In this document: positions 14,181-22,788 of the stretch, one piece after another
Layout of the letters: every line of letters begins with the position of its first letter
Position numbering within the stretch: the first letter of the stretch is position 1
Notes under the pieces: generated by a model
The model's database searches: none
What the model saw: only the letters and a program-made list of their open reading frames with translations
Told to the model about the DNA's origin: nothing
Position numbers and translations under genes: made by a program
Source: Bacteroidales bacterium
GTDB lineage: Bacteria; Bacteroidota; Bacteroidia; Bacteroidales; VadinHA17
Length of the DNA: 52,980 nucleotides
Assembly: GCA_025454795.1 (NCBI GenBank)
Contig: JALONT010000021.1
Span: forward strand, 1 to 52,980
Direction: 5' to 3'

Positions 14181-16127
14181 ATGATCGACCGCCCCACCAT
14201 AGAACGAATTCTCGATGCCGCACAGATCGTGGACGTTATACAGGAATTTGTGCCTCTGAAGAAGCGTGGTGTTAACTACCTGGGTCTCTGTCCCTTTCAT
14301 AATGAAAAGACACCCTCATTTACGGTTTCACCATCGAAGGAGATCTTTAAATGTTTTGGCTGCGGCAAGGTCGGCAACTCGGTAAACTTCATTATGGAGC
14401 ATGAACACCTCACCTACCCTGAGGCGCTGAAATATCTTGCCAGGAAGTACCATATCGAGGTCGTTGAAAAGGAGCTTACCCCCGAGGAGGTTGAGAAACA
14501 AAATGAACGCGAGAGCCTGCTAGTCGTAACAGCTTACGCTGCAAGACAATTCACCGAAAACCTTTTCCAGACCGATGAAGGGATATCCGTGGGTCTCTCC
14601 TATTTCAGGGAAAGAGGTTTTAACCAGAATACCCTCAAAAAATTTGAGGTTGGATACAGCTTCGAAAAACGTGATGCCTTTTCCAGACGTGCCCTCGACG
14701 ATGGTTACAAGCAGGATTTCCTTTTAAAAACAGGCCTCTCGATACAGCATGAGGATCATATTTTCGACCGTTTCAGCGGAAGGGTGATGTTCCCTATCCA
14801 TTCACTGTCAGGACAGGTCCTGGGATTCGGAGGAAGGGTTCTGAGAACAGAGGCAAAGACAGCAAAATACCTCAATTCGCCTGAGTCGGAGATCTATCAC
14901 AAAAGCCGCATAGTTTACGGCATCTTCCAGGCCCGGAAGGCAATAACCCGGGATGATAAATGTTATCTCGTTGAGGGATATACCGACGTGATGTCATTGC
15001 ATGAGGCAAGTATCGAAAATGTAGTCGCCTCATCCGGGACATCACTGACACAGGAACAAGTAAGGCTCATTAAACGCTTCACCCCAAACATTACAATACT
15101 TTATGACGGCGATGCGGCAGGGATAAAAGCTTCCCTCAGGGGTATCGATATTGTCCTGGAAGAGGGGATGAATGTGAAGATCGTACTTCTTCCTGATGGT
15201 GAAGATCCAGATTCATATTCAAAAAAGTTAAGTAACGAAGAGTTTACAAAATACCTGAAGGAGAAAGAGACTGACTTTATACGCTTCAAGACGCAGCTGC
15301 TACTTGAAGAGGCTGCCAGCGATCCTGTAAAAAAGTCAAATCTTATCCGCGACATTGTCAGGTCTATTGCTGTGATCCCGGAAGCGATCACACGGACAGT
15401 ATATATAAAAGAGTGCAGCACCCAGCTTGAGATCCCGGAGAGTGTGCTCTATCATGAAGTCAACAAGATGCGGCAGGAACGCACCTTCCAGGACAGGAAC
15501 AAATATCCCGGTCCTGAAGATCTGCCCGTACCTCCTCCGGTGATAACAAGACCGGTAAGACAGGAAGCAATGACATCGGTCTCCGAAAGAGAGATAATAA
15601 GGCTCCTGCTGAAATACGGAAGTACGGAATTTGAAAGGCATGTGCGGGGTGAAGACATGAAGGAGGAGGTGATAACAGTTTCAGATTATATTGTAAGTGA
15701 GATAATTTCTGATGACCTTTTGTTTGATGATCCGGTCTATGCAAAGATCTTTGAGGAGTTCCGTTTTGCGACCAATCAGGGGACCTTTATTGAGGAGAAG
15801 CGGTTCGTTAAACATGAGGATCCTGCTATCTCCAGCCTTTCGGCCGATCTTCTTTCCGAACCTCATACTTTGAGCAAGATTTTTGCAAACAAGCAAACTT
15901 ATGTCGAGACTGAGGATATGAAGCTGAAGGATATTGTGCCGGATGCTATCCTGGTGTTCAAGGGCCATAAGATCAAGGTACGTCTGAAAGAAATTATGTT
16001 GCTGCTGGGTGATGCGGTTAAAGCCGGTGATGAGGAAAAAATCCTGACACTTCAGAAAAAGCACCAGGCTCTGAAACAGGCATTGAGGACAATATCCCAG
16101 AAACTTGGCGGAAGGATTCTTTTATAA
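14181..16127 (+). CDS. dnaG: DNA primase DnaG
   Basis: 648 residues. It makes RNA primers at the replication fork. The CHC2 zinc finger uses C37, H40, C58 and C61 (CPFHNEKTPSF, FKCFGCG). The catalytic core has the TOPRIM acidic residue E265 in EGYTDV and the DGDAAG motif at 309-314. The C-terminal third is helical and should bind the DnaB helicase. The ATG at 14181 gives the usual MIDRPTIERI start. A sigma/primase macromolecular operon (rpsU-dnaG-rpoD) is not present; an exported rhodanese lies upstream and a lipoprotein downstream. Confidence 0.97.
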   Translation: MIDRPTIERILDAAQIVDVIQEFVPLKKRGVNYLGLCPFHNEKTPSFTVSPSKEIFKCFGCGKVGNSVNFIMEHEHLTYPEALKYLARKYHIEVVEKELTPEEVEKQNERESLLVVTAYAARQFTENLFQTDEGISVGLSYFRERGFNQNTLKKFEVGYSFEKRDAFSRRALDDGYKQDFLLKTGLSIQHEDHIFDRFSGRVMFPIHSLSGQVLGFGGRVLRTEAKTAKYLNSPESEIYHKSRIVYGIFQARKAITRDDKCYLVEGYTDVMSLHEASIENVVASSGTSLTQEQVRLIKRFTPNITILYDGDAAGIKASLRGIDIVLEEGMNVKIVLLPDGEDPDSYSKKLSNEEFTKYLKEKETDFIRFKTQLLLEEAASDPVKKSNLIRDIVRSIAVIPEAITRTVYIKECSTQLEIPESVLYHEVNKMRQERTFQDRNKYPGPEDLPVPPPVITRPVRQEAMTSVSEREIIRLLLKYGSTEFERHVRGEDMKEEVITVSDYIVSEIISDDLLFDDPVYAKIFEEFRFATNQGTFIEEKRFVKHEDPAISSLSADLLSEPHTLSKIFANKQTYVETEDMKLKDIVPDAILVFKGHKIKVRLKEIMLLLGDAVKAGDEEKILTLQKKHQALKQALRTISQKLGGRILL

Positions 16128-16166
16128 GATTGTTTTTTACTAAATTTGAATTGTAAACATTAAACC

Positions 16167-17069
16167 ATGAAAAGTCGTCTCTTCTTTCTGCCTATCATCA
16201 TTACAGTAATTGCGATCTCTTGCAAACAAAAAACACCTGAAAAAGACACTTTTACTCCAAGTTTTTCGACACTGAGATCCGATTCATCCGGGACTTCGTA
16301 CCCGAATGCAAAGAAGGAAACATATTACGGGCTTCTTACTCCGGTCGAGATCTGCGTGATATTCAACAGGCTTGCTGTTCCTTACAGCAGCGCAATACTA
16401 AATCCAACATCAAACAGAGATCTCTATCTCAGCAATTCAAAAGCATCAATAAATACCGGGATCTACGGGGTTGACTTTGGATATCTGAAGATGTTCGGTA
16501 TCGGCCAGGAGGCCATTGATTACATGGTCACCATCAGGGATATAAGCAATAAACTCGGTATCCCGGATAACTTGCTGATGGAACCCTTAAAAAGAGTTCA
16601 GAACGACATATCAGACATTGATACCATAACCTCACTTATGGAGTCAGCATATACCGGTATTGAAGACCACCTGAGGCTGAGCGGAAGAGAGAGCACTGCA
16701 GGACTTATGGTGATGGGAGGCTGGGTTGAAGCGATGTATATAGCAACTCAGCTGGTTTATAATCCTGTCAATCCTGATCCTGAAGTGGTGCAGAAAATCT
16801 CCGAGCAGAAATATACTCTCACATCACTCCTGAGCTTCATGAAAAACTACTACGACGATCCTGTTGTTGTTTACTATACCAAAAAACTGAAATACCTGAA
16901 AAACTATTTCGATACCTTCGAAATATACTTCAAAAAAGGTGATCTTGAGATAGATACATTAAAACAGGTTCTCCGTTCCTCCGGGGCAAAGATGACTGTC
17001 TCCGTCGAAACCCTCAACAAGATCCGCGATTACGTGGCCAAGCTGAGAACAGAAATGGCGACTCCTTAA
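16167..17069 (+). CDS. Conserved hypothetical lipoprotein
   Basis: 300 residues. The N-terminus is a lipoprotein signal (MKSRLFFLPIIITVIAISC, Cys at 19), so it is probably anchored in the outer membrane or periplasm. The remainder is mostly alpha-helical with no Cys pairs, membrane spans or catalytic motif that I recognise; segments such as YGLLTPVEICVIFNRL and GLMVMGGWVEAMYIATQL look conserved in character. I do not assign a function. It lies 39 bp after dnaG and 148 bp before the alpha-2-macroglobulin gene, on the same strand. Confidence 0.75.
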   Translation: MKSRLFFLPIIITVIAISCKQKTPEKDTFTPSFSTLRSDSSGTSYPNAKKETYYGLLTPVEICVIFNRLAVPYSSAILNPTSNRDLYLSNSKASINTGIYGVDFGYLKMFGIGQEAIDYMVTIRDISNKLGIPDNLLMEPLKRVQNDISDIDTITSLMESAYTGIEDHLRLSGRESTAGLMVMGGWVEAMYIATQLVYNPVNPDPEVVQKISEQKYTLTSLLSFMKNYYDDPVVVYYTKKLKYLKNYFDTFEIYFKKGDLEIDTLKQVLRSSGAKMTVSVETLNKIRDYVAKLRTEMATP

Positions 17070-17083
17070 TAAGTATACCCCAC

Positions 17084-17139
17084 GTACTCACCCCCTTGTG
17101 TCCCCACCTGTCTCAGCGGGAGGGCCGGGGGGTGAGTAC
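17084..17139. repeat. 12-bp perfect inverted repeat, possible transcription terminator
   Basis: GTACTCACCCCC at 17084-17095 pairs with GGGGGTGAGTAC at 17128-17139 across 32 bases. It starts 15 bases after the lipoprotein stop. There is no T-tract, so it is not a classic rho-independent terminator. Confidence 0.6.
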
Positions 17140-17179
17140 ATGTGATTTAACTGGCAAACCCACATTCCATTTTTTTTCG

Positions 17180-17187
17180 TAATTTAG
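17180..17187 (+). promoter_or_regulatory. Putative promoter box TAATTTAG of the alpha-2-macroglobulin gene
   Basis: The string TTTCGTAATTTAG also precedes the four-helix-bundle gene at 10.3 kb. It would place the transcript start near 17194, which favours the ATG at 17218 over the one at 17197. Confidence 0.4.
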
Positions 17188-17217
17188 ATTCACTAAATGC
17201 GATATCAAATCTACATT

Positions 17218-20200
17218 ATGAAAACCAGGAAATCATTTCTGTCACTTTTAGCCATACTTTTCATAACCTCCTGCGGACCAAGAGACAAGACCCCACTGAA
17301 AGAAAAGCTTCAGAAACCCGTTGAAGTGACCAGGACAATTCTTCCTCTTGATAAAGGTTTCAGCGAATATATTACCGGATATACTTCCGGGATTATTCCT
17401 TCAAACTCGGTGATCGAAATAAGATTCACTCCTGAATTTGCTGCCAAGGCCAACAAACAGACACCAATGGGACTCTTTATGTTTGAACCTTTCATAAAAG
17501 GGAAGACGGAATGGACCGACGAGACAACCCTGGTCTTTAAACCTGCAAAACTGCTTGATCCTGGAAAGACATATACCGGAGAATTAAATCTTTATAAGCT
17601 GGGCGAAGTTAAGGAGCGTCTCCGGATGTTCCCGCTAAGATTGCAAACGCTCAAAAAAGACTTCAGTATAAGCACCGGCACCCTTGAGTGTCTGCCCGAC
17701 AATGCTTCCGCATTTGTTCTTAACGGCGAAATTGCCGCTTCGGATTTCATTGATCAGTCTGAAGTCGAAACGTATCTTGAAGCAAAAAGCGGAAGAAAAA
17801 AACTCCCGGTAAAATGGGACCACTCCGATAACCTTGTACACAAATTCACTGTTACAGATATCTCACGCACCGACAAACCACAAGAGCTTACCCTCTCGTG
17901 GGACGGCACGGGATCAGGGATCAGGCAGAAGGGCTCATCAGTTATCAGCATCCCTCCCACAGGCGAATTCAGCGTACTCGGAATAAAAACAGCAACAGGA
18001 GAAAACCAAAAGATAGATATCATCTTTTCAGATCCTGTTGATGTATCACAGGAACTGGATGGGCTGATATACTTCGAACCTTCAGCAGCAACAGTCGTAA
18101 CTGTCACCTCCAACATTGTTACGCTCATACCTTCAACACCGCTGAACAGAGTTCTTACTCTGAACGTCGACCATGCAATAAAGAACAACAGCGGAACAGC
18201 TCTTCTTTCAGCATTTTCAACACAACTTGATTTTACAGGAGTGAACCCGGGGATCATGCTTACCGGAAACGGAGTCATCCTGCCCTCTTCACAGAATCTT
18301 ATCTTCCCGTTCAAAGCTGCCAATCTGAAGGCTGTCGACCTGAAGATTATCAAGATATTTGAGAACAACCTGCCCTACTTCCTGCAGGAAAACGATTTAA
18401 ACACCGGCTATTATGTGCGGCCATTCGGTCGTCCGGTATATTCGGGACGGGTTGATCTGACTTCAGGTACAGCAACCGTTACCGGTTCGTGGAACCTTTA
18501 CACCATCGACCTTGCGGATTATATTGATGTTGAACCGGGTGTATTATACAAGGTGCAGCTCGGCATTAGAAAGTCCTATTCCCTCTACCAGTGTGATGTC
18601 AATGCAGAAGAAAGCAGGTATGAAGAGCTTCTGCAGCAGGCACAGGATATGAGCAGCGACCTGTGGGACGATAACCAGAATTATTATGAAAATTCTGAAG
18701 AGGGTATCTATTATTCCTTCGGCTTCGACTGGGAAGATCGTGATGATCCATGCAAAGAGGCTTATTACAATCCCGATAAAAACGTTTCGCGTAACATCCT
18801 TGCTTCAAATCTGGGACTGATGGCAAAGAGAGGTGAGGATAATATCCTTCATGTGATGGTGAATGACCTGCTGACGGCACTACCGGTAAGCGAGGTTTCC
18901 ATTGACGTCTATGATTTCCAGATGCAGCTGATAATCTCAGGCAATACAAACCAGGATGGATCTGCATCGCTTTTCTGCGGAAGAAAGCCATTCCTTATTA
19001 TTGCAAAAAAGGATAAGGACCGCAATTATCTTAAGACCAGCGATGGCGCTTCTCTCTCACTTAGCTCTTTCGATGTAGCTGGCAACAAGCCTGAAAACGG
19101 GATCAAAGCATTCATTTACGGAGAAAGAGATGTTTGGCGTCCGGGTGATTCCATTTTCCTCTCTCTCTTCATAAAAGATATGAAAAGTGATCTCCCTCCT
19201 GACCATCCTGTGCAGTTTGAACTCATCAACCCGCTCGAGCAAAGAGTTGACAACCAGATTCAGAAGATGCAGGGGAACAACCTGCTCGTATTCGCCACAA
19301 AAACAACAGGAGACGCCATTACCGGAAACTACCGTGCAGTGTTTAAAATCGGAGGTGCCACGTTCACAAAACGGGTAAGGATAGAGACGATCAAACCCAA
19401 CAGGCTGAAAATAAATTTCACCTTCCCCGAGGAAATACTCGGCGGTTCAGACAAAAGCGCAACAGGATCACTTAATGTAAAATGGCTTAACGGATCAGTT
19501 GCAAAAAACCTTAAAACTTCTGTCGAATATATTCTTAAGCATACAAAGACAGAATTTGAAAAGTATGGTCAGTATGTTTTTGATGACCCTGTAAGCAGTT
19601 TCTATTCTGAAACCGTTGACCTTTTTGATGACGTTATCGACGAAAACGGGAATGCGACAGTGAAGTTTGATCCTGGCAATGAGCTTAATGCTCCGGGAAT
19701 GCTTAGCGCTCTCTTTACAGTGAAGGTTCAGGAACAGGGAGGCGATGAAAGCATCTCCCAGACAACATATAAATATGCACCGTACCCGTTATTCGTTGGG
19801 ATCACCCTCCCCGGGCTGAAGGGGAAAAGCAGGATGCTCTTTACCGATGCGGACAATGAGGTAAAAGTTGTTACAGTTGATGAAAAAGGAAGACCGGTAA
19901 GATCGGAAGTTGAAATGACTGTTTACAAATTATCATACCGCTGGTGGTGGGAATCTGATGAAGAGAACCTGGCATATTACATTTCAAACCAGATATATAA
20001 GCCTGTTATCAGGCAGACAATAACAACCTCCGGTGGAGAAGGAAGCTTCACTTTCAATATAAATAAAAATGAATGGGGCCGTTACCTGATAAGGGCAACA
20101 ACACCGGCAGGACATTCAACCGGTAAGATGCTTCTTGTTGACTGGCCCTGGGAGTATGGTATGAAGGGTAACACCGAAGGAGCAACACTTCTTGCGATAA

Positions 20201-22788
20201 GTACTGACAAGGGTAAATATAACCCGGGGGATGAAATAAAATTATCGTTCCCATCACCGGAAAATGCAAGGGCAATAATAACGCTTGAGAATGCCACAGG
20301 CGTTCTTGACGAGATACGTGTACCCACAGAGAAATCAAATACGGAAGTACGCCTGAAGGCAACCCCGGAAATGGCTCCCAATGTTTATGCCTATATTACT
20401 GTGATCCAGCCGCACAGTCAGACAATCAATGACATGCCTGTAAGGCTTTATGGGATTGTACCGGTGATGGTTGAGGATCCGGGAACAAGGCTCACACCTC
20501 TGGTTGCTGTTGCCGATGAGATAAGGTCACAGAAACCTTTCGGGATAAAAGTGAGCGAGGAGAACCGCAGGGCGATGACATATACACTTGCAGTTGTCGA
20601 CGAAGGACTGCTCGATATCACAGGATTCAAAACACCTGATCCGTGGAATTATTTCTATGCCCGTGAAGCTTTGGGTGTTCAGACCTGGGATCTTTATGAT
20701 TTTGTACTTGGAGCATTCGGAGGTACACTTGAAAGGATCCTTGCTATTGGTGGTGATGAGGCTGTCGCTGACAGGACCGCAAACAAGGCACAGCGTTTTG
20801 TCCCTGTAGTTAAATTCCTTGGGCCTTTCAACCTTGCCCCCGGAAAAACGAATACACATACATTAACTCTCCCTCAGTATACAGGCTCTGTAAAGACGAT
20901 GGTTATTGCCGGCAATGGCAGGGCGTTCGGAGCTGCTGAAAAATCGGTTTTCGTGAAAGATCCTCTGATGGTGCTCGTTACAGCTCCCAGGGTGATTAGC
21001 CCCGGAGAGAAAGCTGCCCTTCCAGTTACCCTTTTTATTCAGAAAGACAATATAAGAGAGGTCACACTCAAGGCTGAAGGGAATGACCTGCTAAGATTTG
21101 AGGAAAACACGAAAAATATTTCAGCTTCAGGCATCGGAGAAAAAGAAACAGAATTTGCTTTCATATCGGGTGAAAAGACCGGTATCGGCAGGATCAAAGT
21201 AACAGCATCCGGTGGAGGAGAGAGTGCTGTCTATGAGCTTGAAATAGAGATAAGAAGTCCCAATCCTCCTGAAACAAGGGCAGAGCTGAAACTGCTGAAA
21301 CCGGGAGAAAAATGGGAAACATCATTTAAACCTTTCGGCATTGAAGGATCCAATTCAGCAAGTATCGAGTTCTCCGCTCTCCCATCAATAAATCTCGGGA
21401 AGAGACTCGATTATCTCCTTAATTATCCTCACGGATGTTCAGAGCAGATAACTTCGGCAGCTTTTTCGCAATTGTGGCTTACTGTATTATCAAATAATGA
21501 TGCTGCAATAGCAAAACAATCTGCAGCAAACATCAGGGAAGCAATCAGTAAGCTGATCTCAAGGCAGATGGCAAACGGAGGCATTGCCCTTTGGCCGGGA
21601 GCATATCAGCCCGATAACTGGGTTACTTCCTATGCCGGTCATTTCATGCTTGAGGCAGAACGGCTGGGGTATAATATCCCCTCGGGGTTTCGTCAGAAAT
21701 GGATAAATTATCAGAAGAAGGCGGTCCAGGAGTGGCGTTTCGACAACCGTTATAAATATAGTGCCAACGACCAGGCATACAGGCTCTTTACTCTGGCTCT
21801 GGCAGGACAGCCAGAAAAGGGCGCCATGAACAGGATGAGAGAGACACCCGGCATCCCACAGCTGGCACGCTGGTTTCTGGCTGCCGCCTTTGCAACAACC
21901 GGCAGGCCGGAGGCTGCAGGCGAACTGCTCGATGTAAGGAACACAGAAACAGAACAGGAATACTATTATTATTACTATGGAAGCCAGGTCAGGGACAAAT
22001 CAATAATCCTCTATACACTTACCCTCCTTAAGAACCAGGAGCAGGCTCTTCCGGTACTGAAAGAGATCTGTGACAACATCGGCAGGGATAGCTGGTATAG
22101 CACCCAGTCTCTGGCCTGGGGATTATTTTCATACATGAAATATGTTGAATCAATCCCCGGCGATAAAACCGGCGCAGTGAAAGTGAAGATAAATTTCAAC
22201 GGTGAGAAATCAGATCAGAACATTTCCGGGAAAGAGGTCTGGTCAAAAGATCTGAAAATAAGTTCCGGAATTAATACTGTTGTCGTTGAGAATAGCGGAG
22301 AGAACCCTGTTTATGTCACCCTTCTTAAAAAAGGAGTTCCTCTTCTCTCCGATGTAACAAGAGAAGAAAAAGGTCTTGCCATGAATGTTGAATATGTGAA
22401 TATGGACCTTAAACCGGTTGATCAGAAAAGTCTCGTACAGGGAACTGATTTTATGATGGTCGTCAAGGTGTCAAACAATTCATTCACAAAGGTTGATAAC
22501 ATTGCACTTACTACCATGGTACCATCTGGTTGGGAAATTCAGAATACCCGTCTTTTTGAAGCAGCTCGCGGTATTAAGGAGAGTACATTTGATTACCGGG
22601 ATTTCAGGGACGACCGGGTAAATACATATTTTGGTCTGAGTCATGGTGAAACGAAGACTTTTGTACTGATACTGAATGCAGCTTACAAAGGGGAGTATTT
22701 CCAGCCGGCACTCTGGTGTGAAGCAATGTATACCGAAAACTGCTATGCAAGGATCCCTGGCACGCAGGTCAAAGTAACCGGACAATAA
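17218..22788 (+). CDS. Alpha-2-macroglobulin family lipoprotein with intact thioester motif
   Basis: 1856 residues from the ATG at 17218, which gives a lipoprotein signal (LAILFITSC, Cys near residue 19); an ATG seven codons upstream is less likely. Bacterial alpha-2-macroglobulins trap proteases in the periplasm: cleavage of a bait region exposes a Cys-Gln thioester that bonds to the attacker. Seen: N-terminal MG domains, the MG2-like segment AFIYGERDVWRPGDSIFLSLF (about 630), the A2M segment with AVVDEGLLDITGF (about 1130), and the thioester CSEQ at 1407-1410 in PHGCSEQ, followed by the helical TED domain. It directly abuts pbpC, the same pairing known in E. coli (YfhM-PbpC), where the two are thought to defend and repair the envelope. 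Confidence 0.93.
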   Translation: MKTRKSFLSLLAILFITSCGPRDKTPLKEKLQKPVEVTRTILPLDKGFSEYITGYTSGIIPSNSVIEIRFTPEFAAKANKQTPMGLFMFEPFIKGKTEWTDETTLVFKPAKLLDPGKTYTGELNLYKLGEVKERLRMFPLRLQTLKKDFSISTGTLECLPDNASAFVLNGEIAASDFIDQSEVETYLEAKSGRKKLPVKWDHSDNLVHKFTVTDISRTDKPQELTLSWDGTGSGIRQKGSSVISIPPTGEFSVLGIKTATGENQKIDIIFSDPVDVSQELDGLIYFEPSAATVVTVTSNIVTLIPSTPLNRVLTLNVDHAIKNNSGTALLSAFSTQLDFTGVNPGIMLTGNGVILPSSQNLIFPFKAANLKAVDLKIIKIFENNLPYFLQENDLNTGYYVRPFGRPVYSGRVDLTSGTATVTGSWNLYTIDLADYIDVEPGVLYKVQLGIRKSYSLYQCDVNAEESRYEELLQQAQDMSSDLWDDNQNYYENSEEGIYYSFGFDWEDRDDPCKEAYYNPDKNVSRNILASNLGLMAKRGEDNILHVMVNDLLTALPVSEVSIDVYDFQMQLIISGNTNQDGSASLFCGRKPFLIIAKKDKDRNYLKTSDGASLSLSSFDVAGNKPENGIKAFIYGERDVWRPGDSIFLSLFIKDMKSDLPPDHPVQFELINPLEQRVDNQIQKMQGNNLLVFATKTTGDAITGNYRAVFKIGGATFTKRVRIETIKPNRLKINFTFPEEILGGSDKSATGSLNVKWLNGSVAKNLKTSVEYILKHTKTEFEKYGQYVFDDPVSSFYSETVDLFDDVIDENGNATVKFDPGNELNAPGMLSALFTVKVQEQGGDESISQTTYKYAPYPLFVGITLPGLKGKSRMLFTDADNEVKVVTVDEKGRPVRSEVEMTVYKLSYRWWWESDEENLAYYISNQIYKPVIRQTITTSGGEGSFTFNINKNEWGRYLIRATTPAGHSTGKMLLVDWPWEYGMKGNTEGATLLAISTDKGKYNPGDEIKLSFPSPENARAIITLENATGVLDEIRVPTEKSNTEVRLKATPEMAPNVYAYITVIQPHSQTINDMPVRLYGIVPVMVEDPGTRLTPLVAVADEIRSQKPFGIKVSEENRRAMTYTLAVVDEGLLDITGFKTPDPWNYFYAREALGVQTWDLYDFVLGAFGGTLERILAIGGDEAVADRTANKAQRFVPVVKFLGPFNLAPGKTNTHTLTLPQYTGSVKTMVIAGNGRAFGAAEKSVFVKDPLMVLVTAPRVISPGEKAALPVTLFIQKDNIREVTLKAEGNDLLRFEENTKNISASGIGEKETEFAFISGEKTGIGRIKVTASGGGESAVYELEIEIRSPNPPETRAELKLLKPGEKWETSFKPFGIEGSNSASIEFSALPSINLGKRLDYLLNYPHGCSEQITSAAFSQLWLTVLSNNDAAIAKQSAANIREAISKLISRQMANGGIALWPGAYQPDNWVTSYAGHFMLEAERLGYNIPSGFRQKWINYQKKAVQEWRFDNRYKYSANDQAYRLFTLALAGQPEKGAMNRMRETPGIPQLARWFLAAAFATTGRPEAAGELLDVRNTETEQEYYYYYYGSQVRDKSIILYTLTLLKNQEQALPVLKEICDNIGRDSWYSTQSLAWGLFSYMKYVESIPGDKTGAVKVKINFNGEKSDQNISGKEVWSKDLKISSGINTVVVENSGENPVYVTLLKKGVPLLSDVTREEKGLAMNVEYVNMDLKPVDQKSLVQGTDFMMVVKVSNNSFTKVDNIALTTMVPSGWEIQNTRLFEAARGIKESTFDYRDFRDDRVNTYFGLSHGETKTFVLILNAAYKGEYFQPALWCEAMYTENCYARIPGTQVKVTGQ

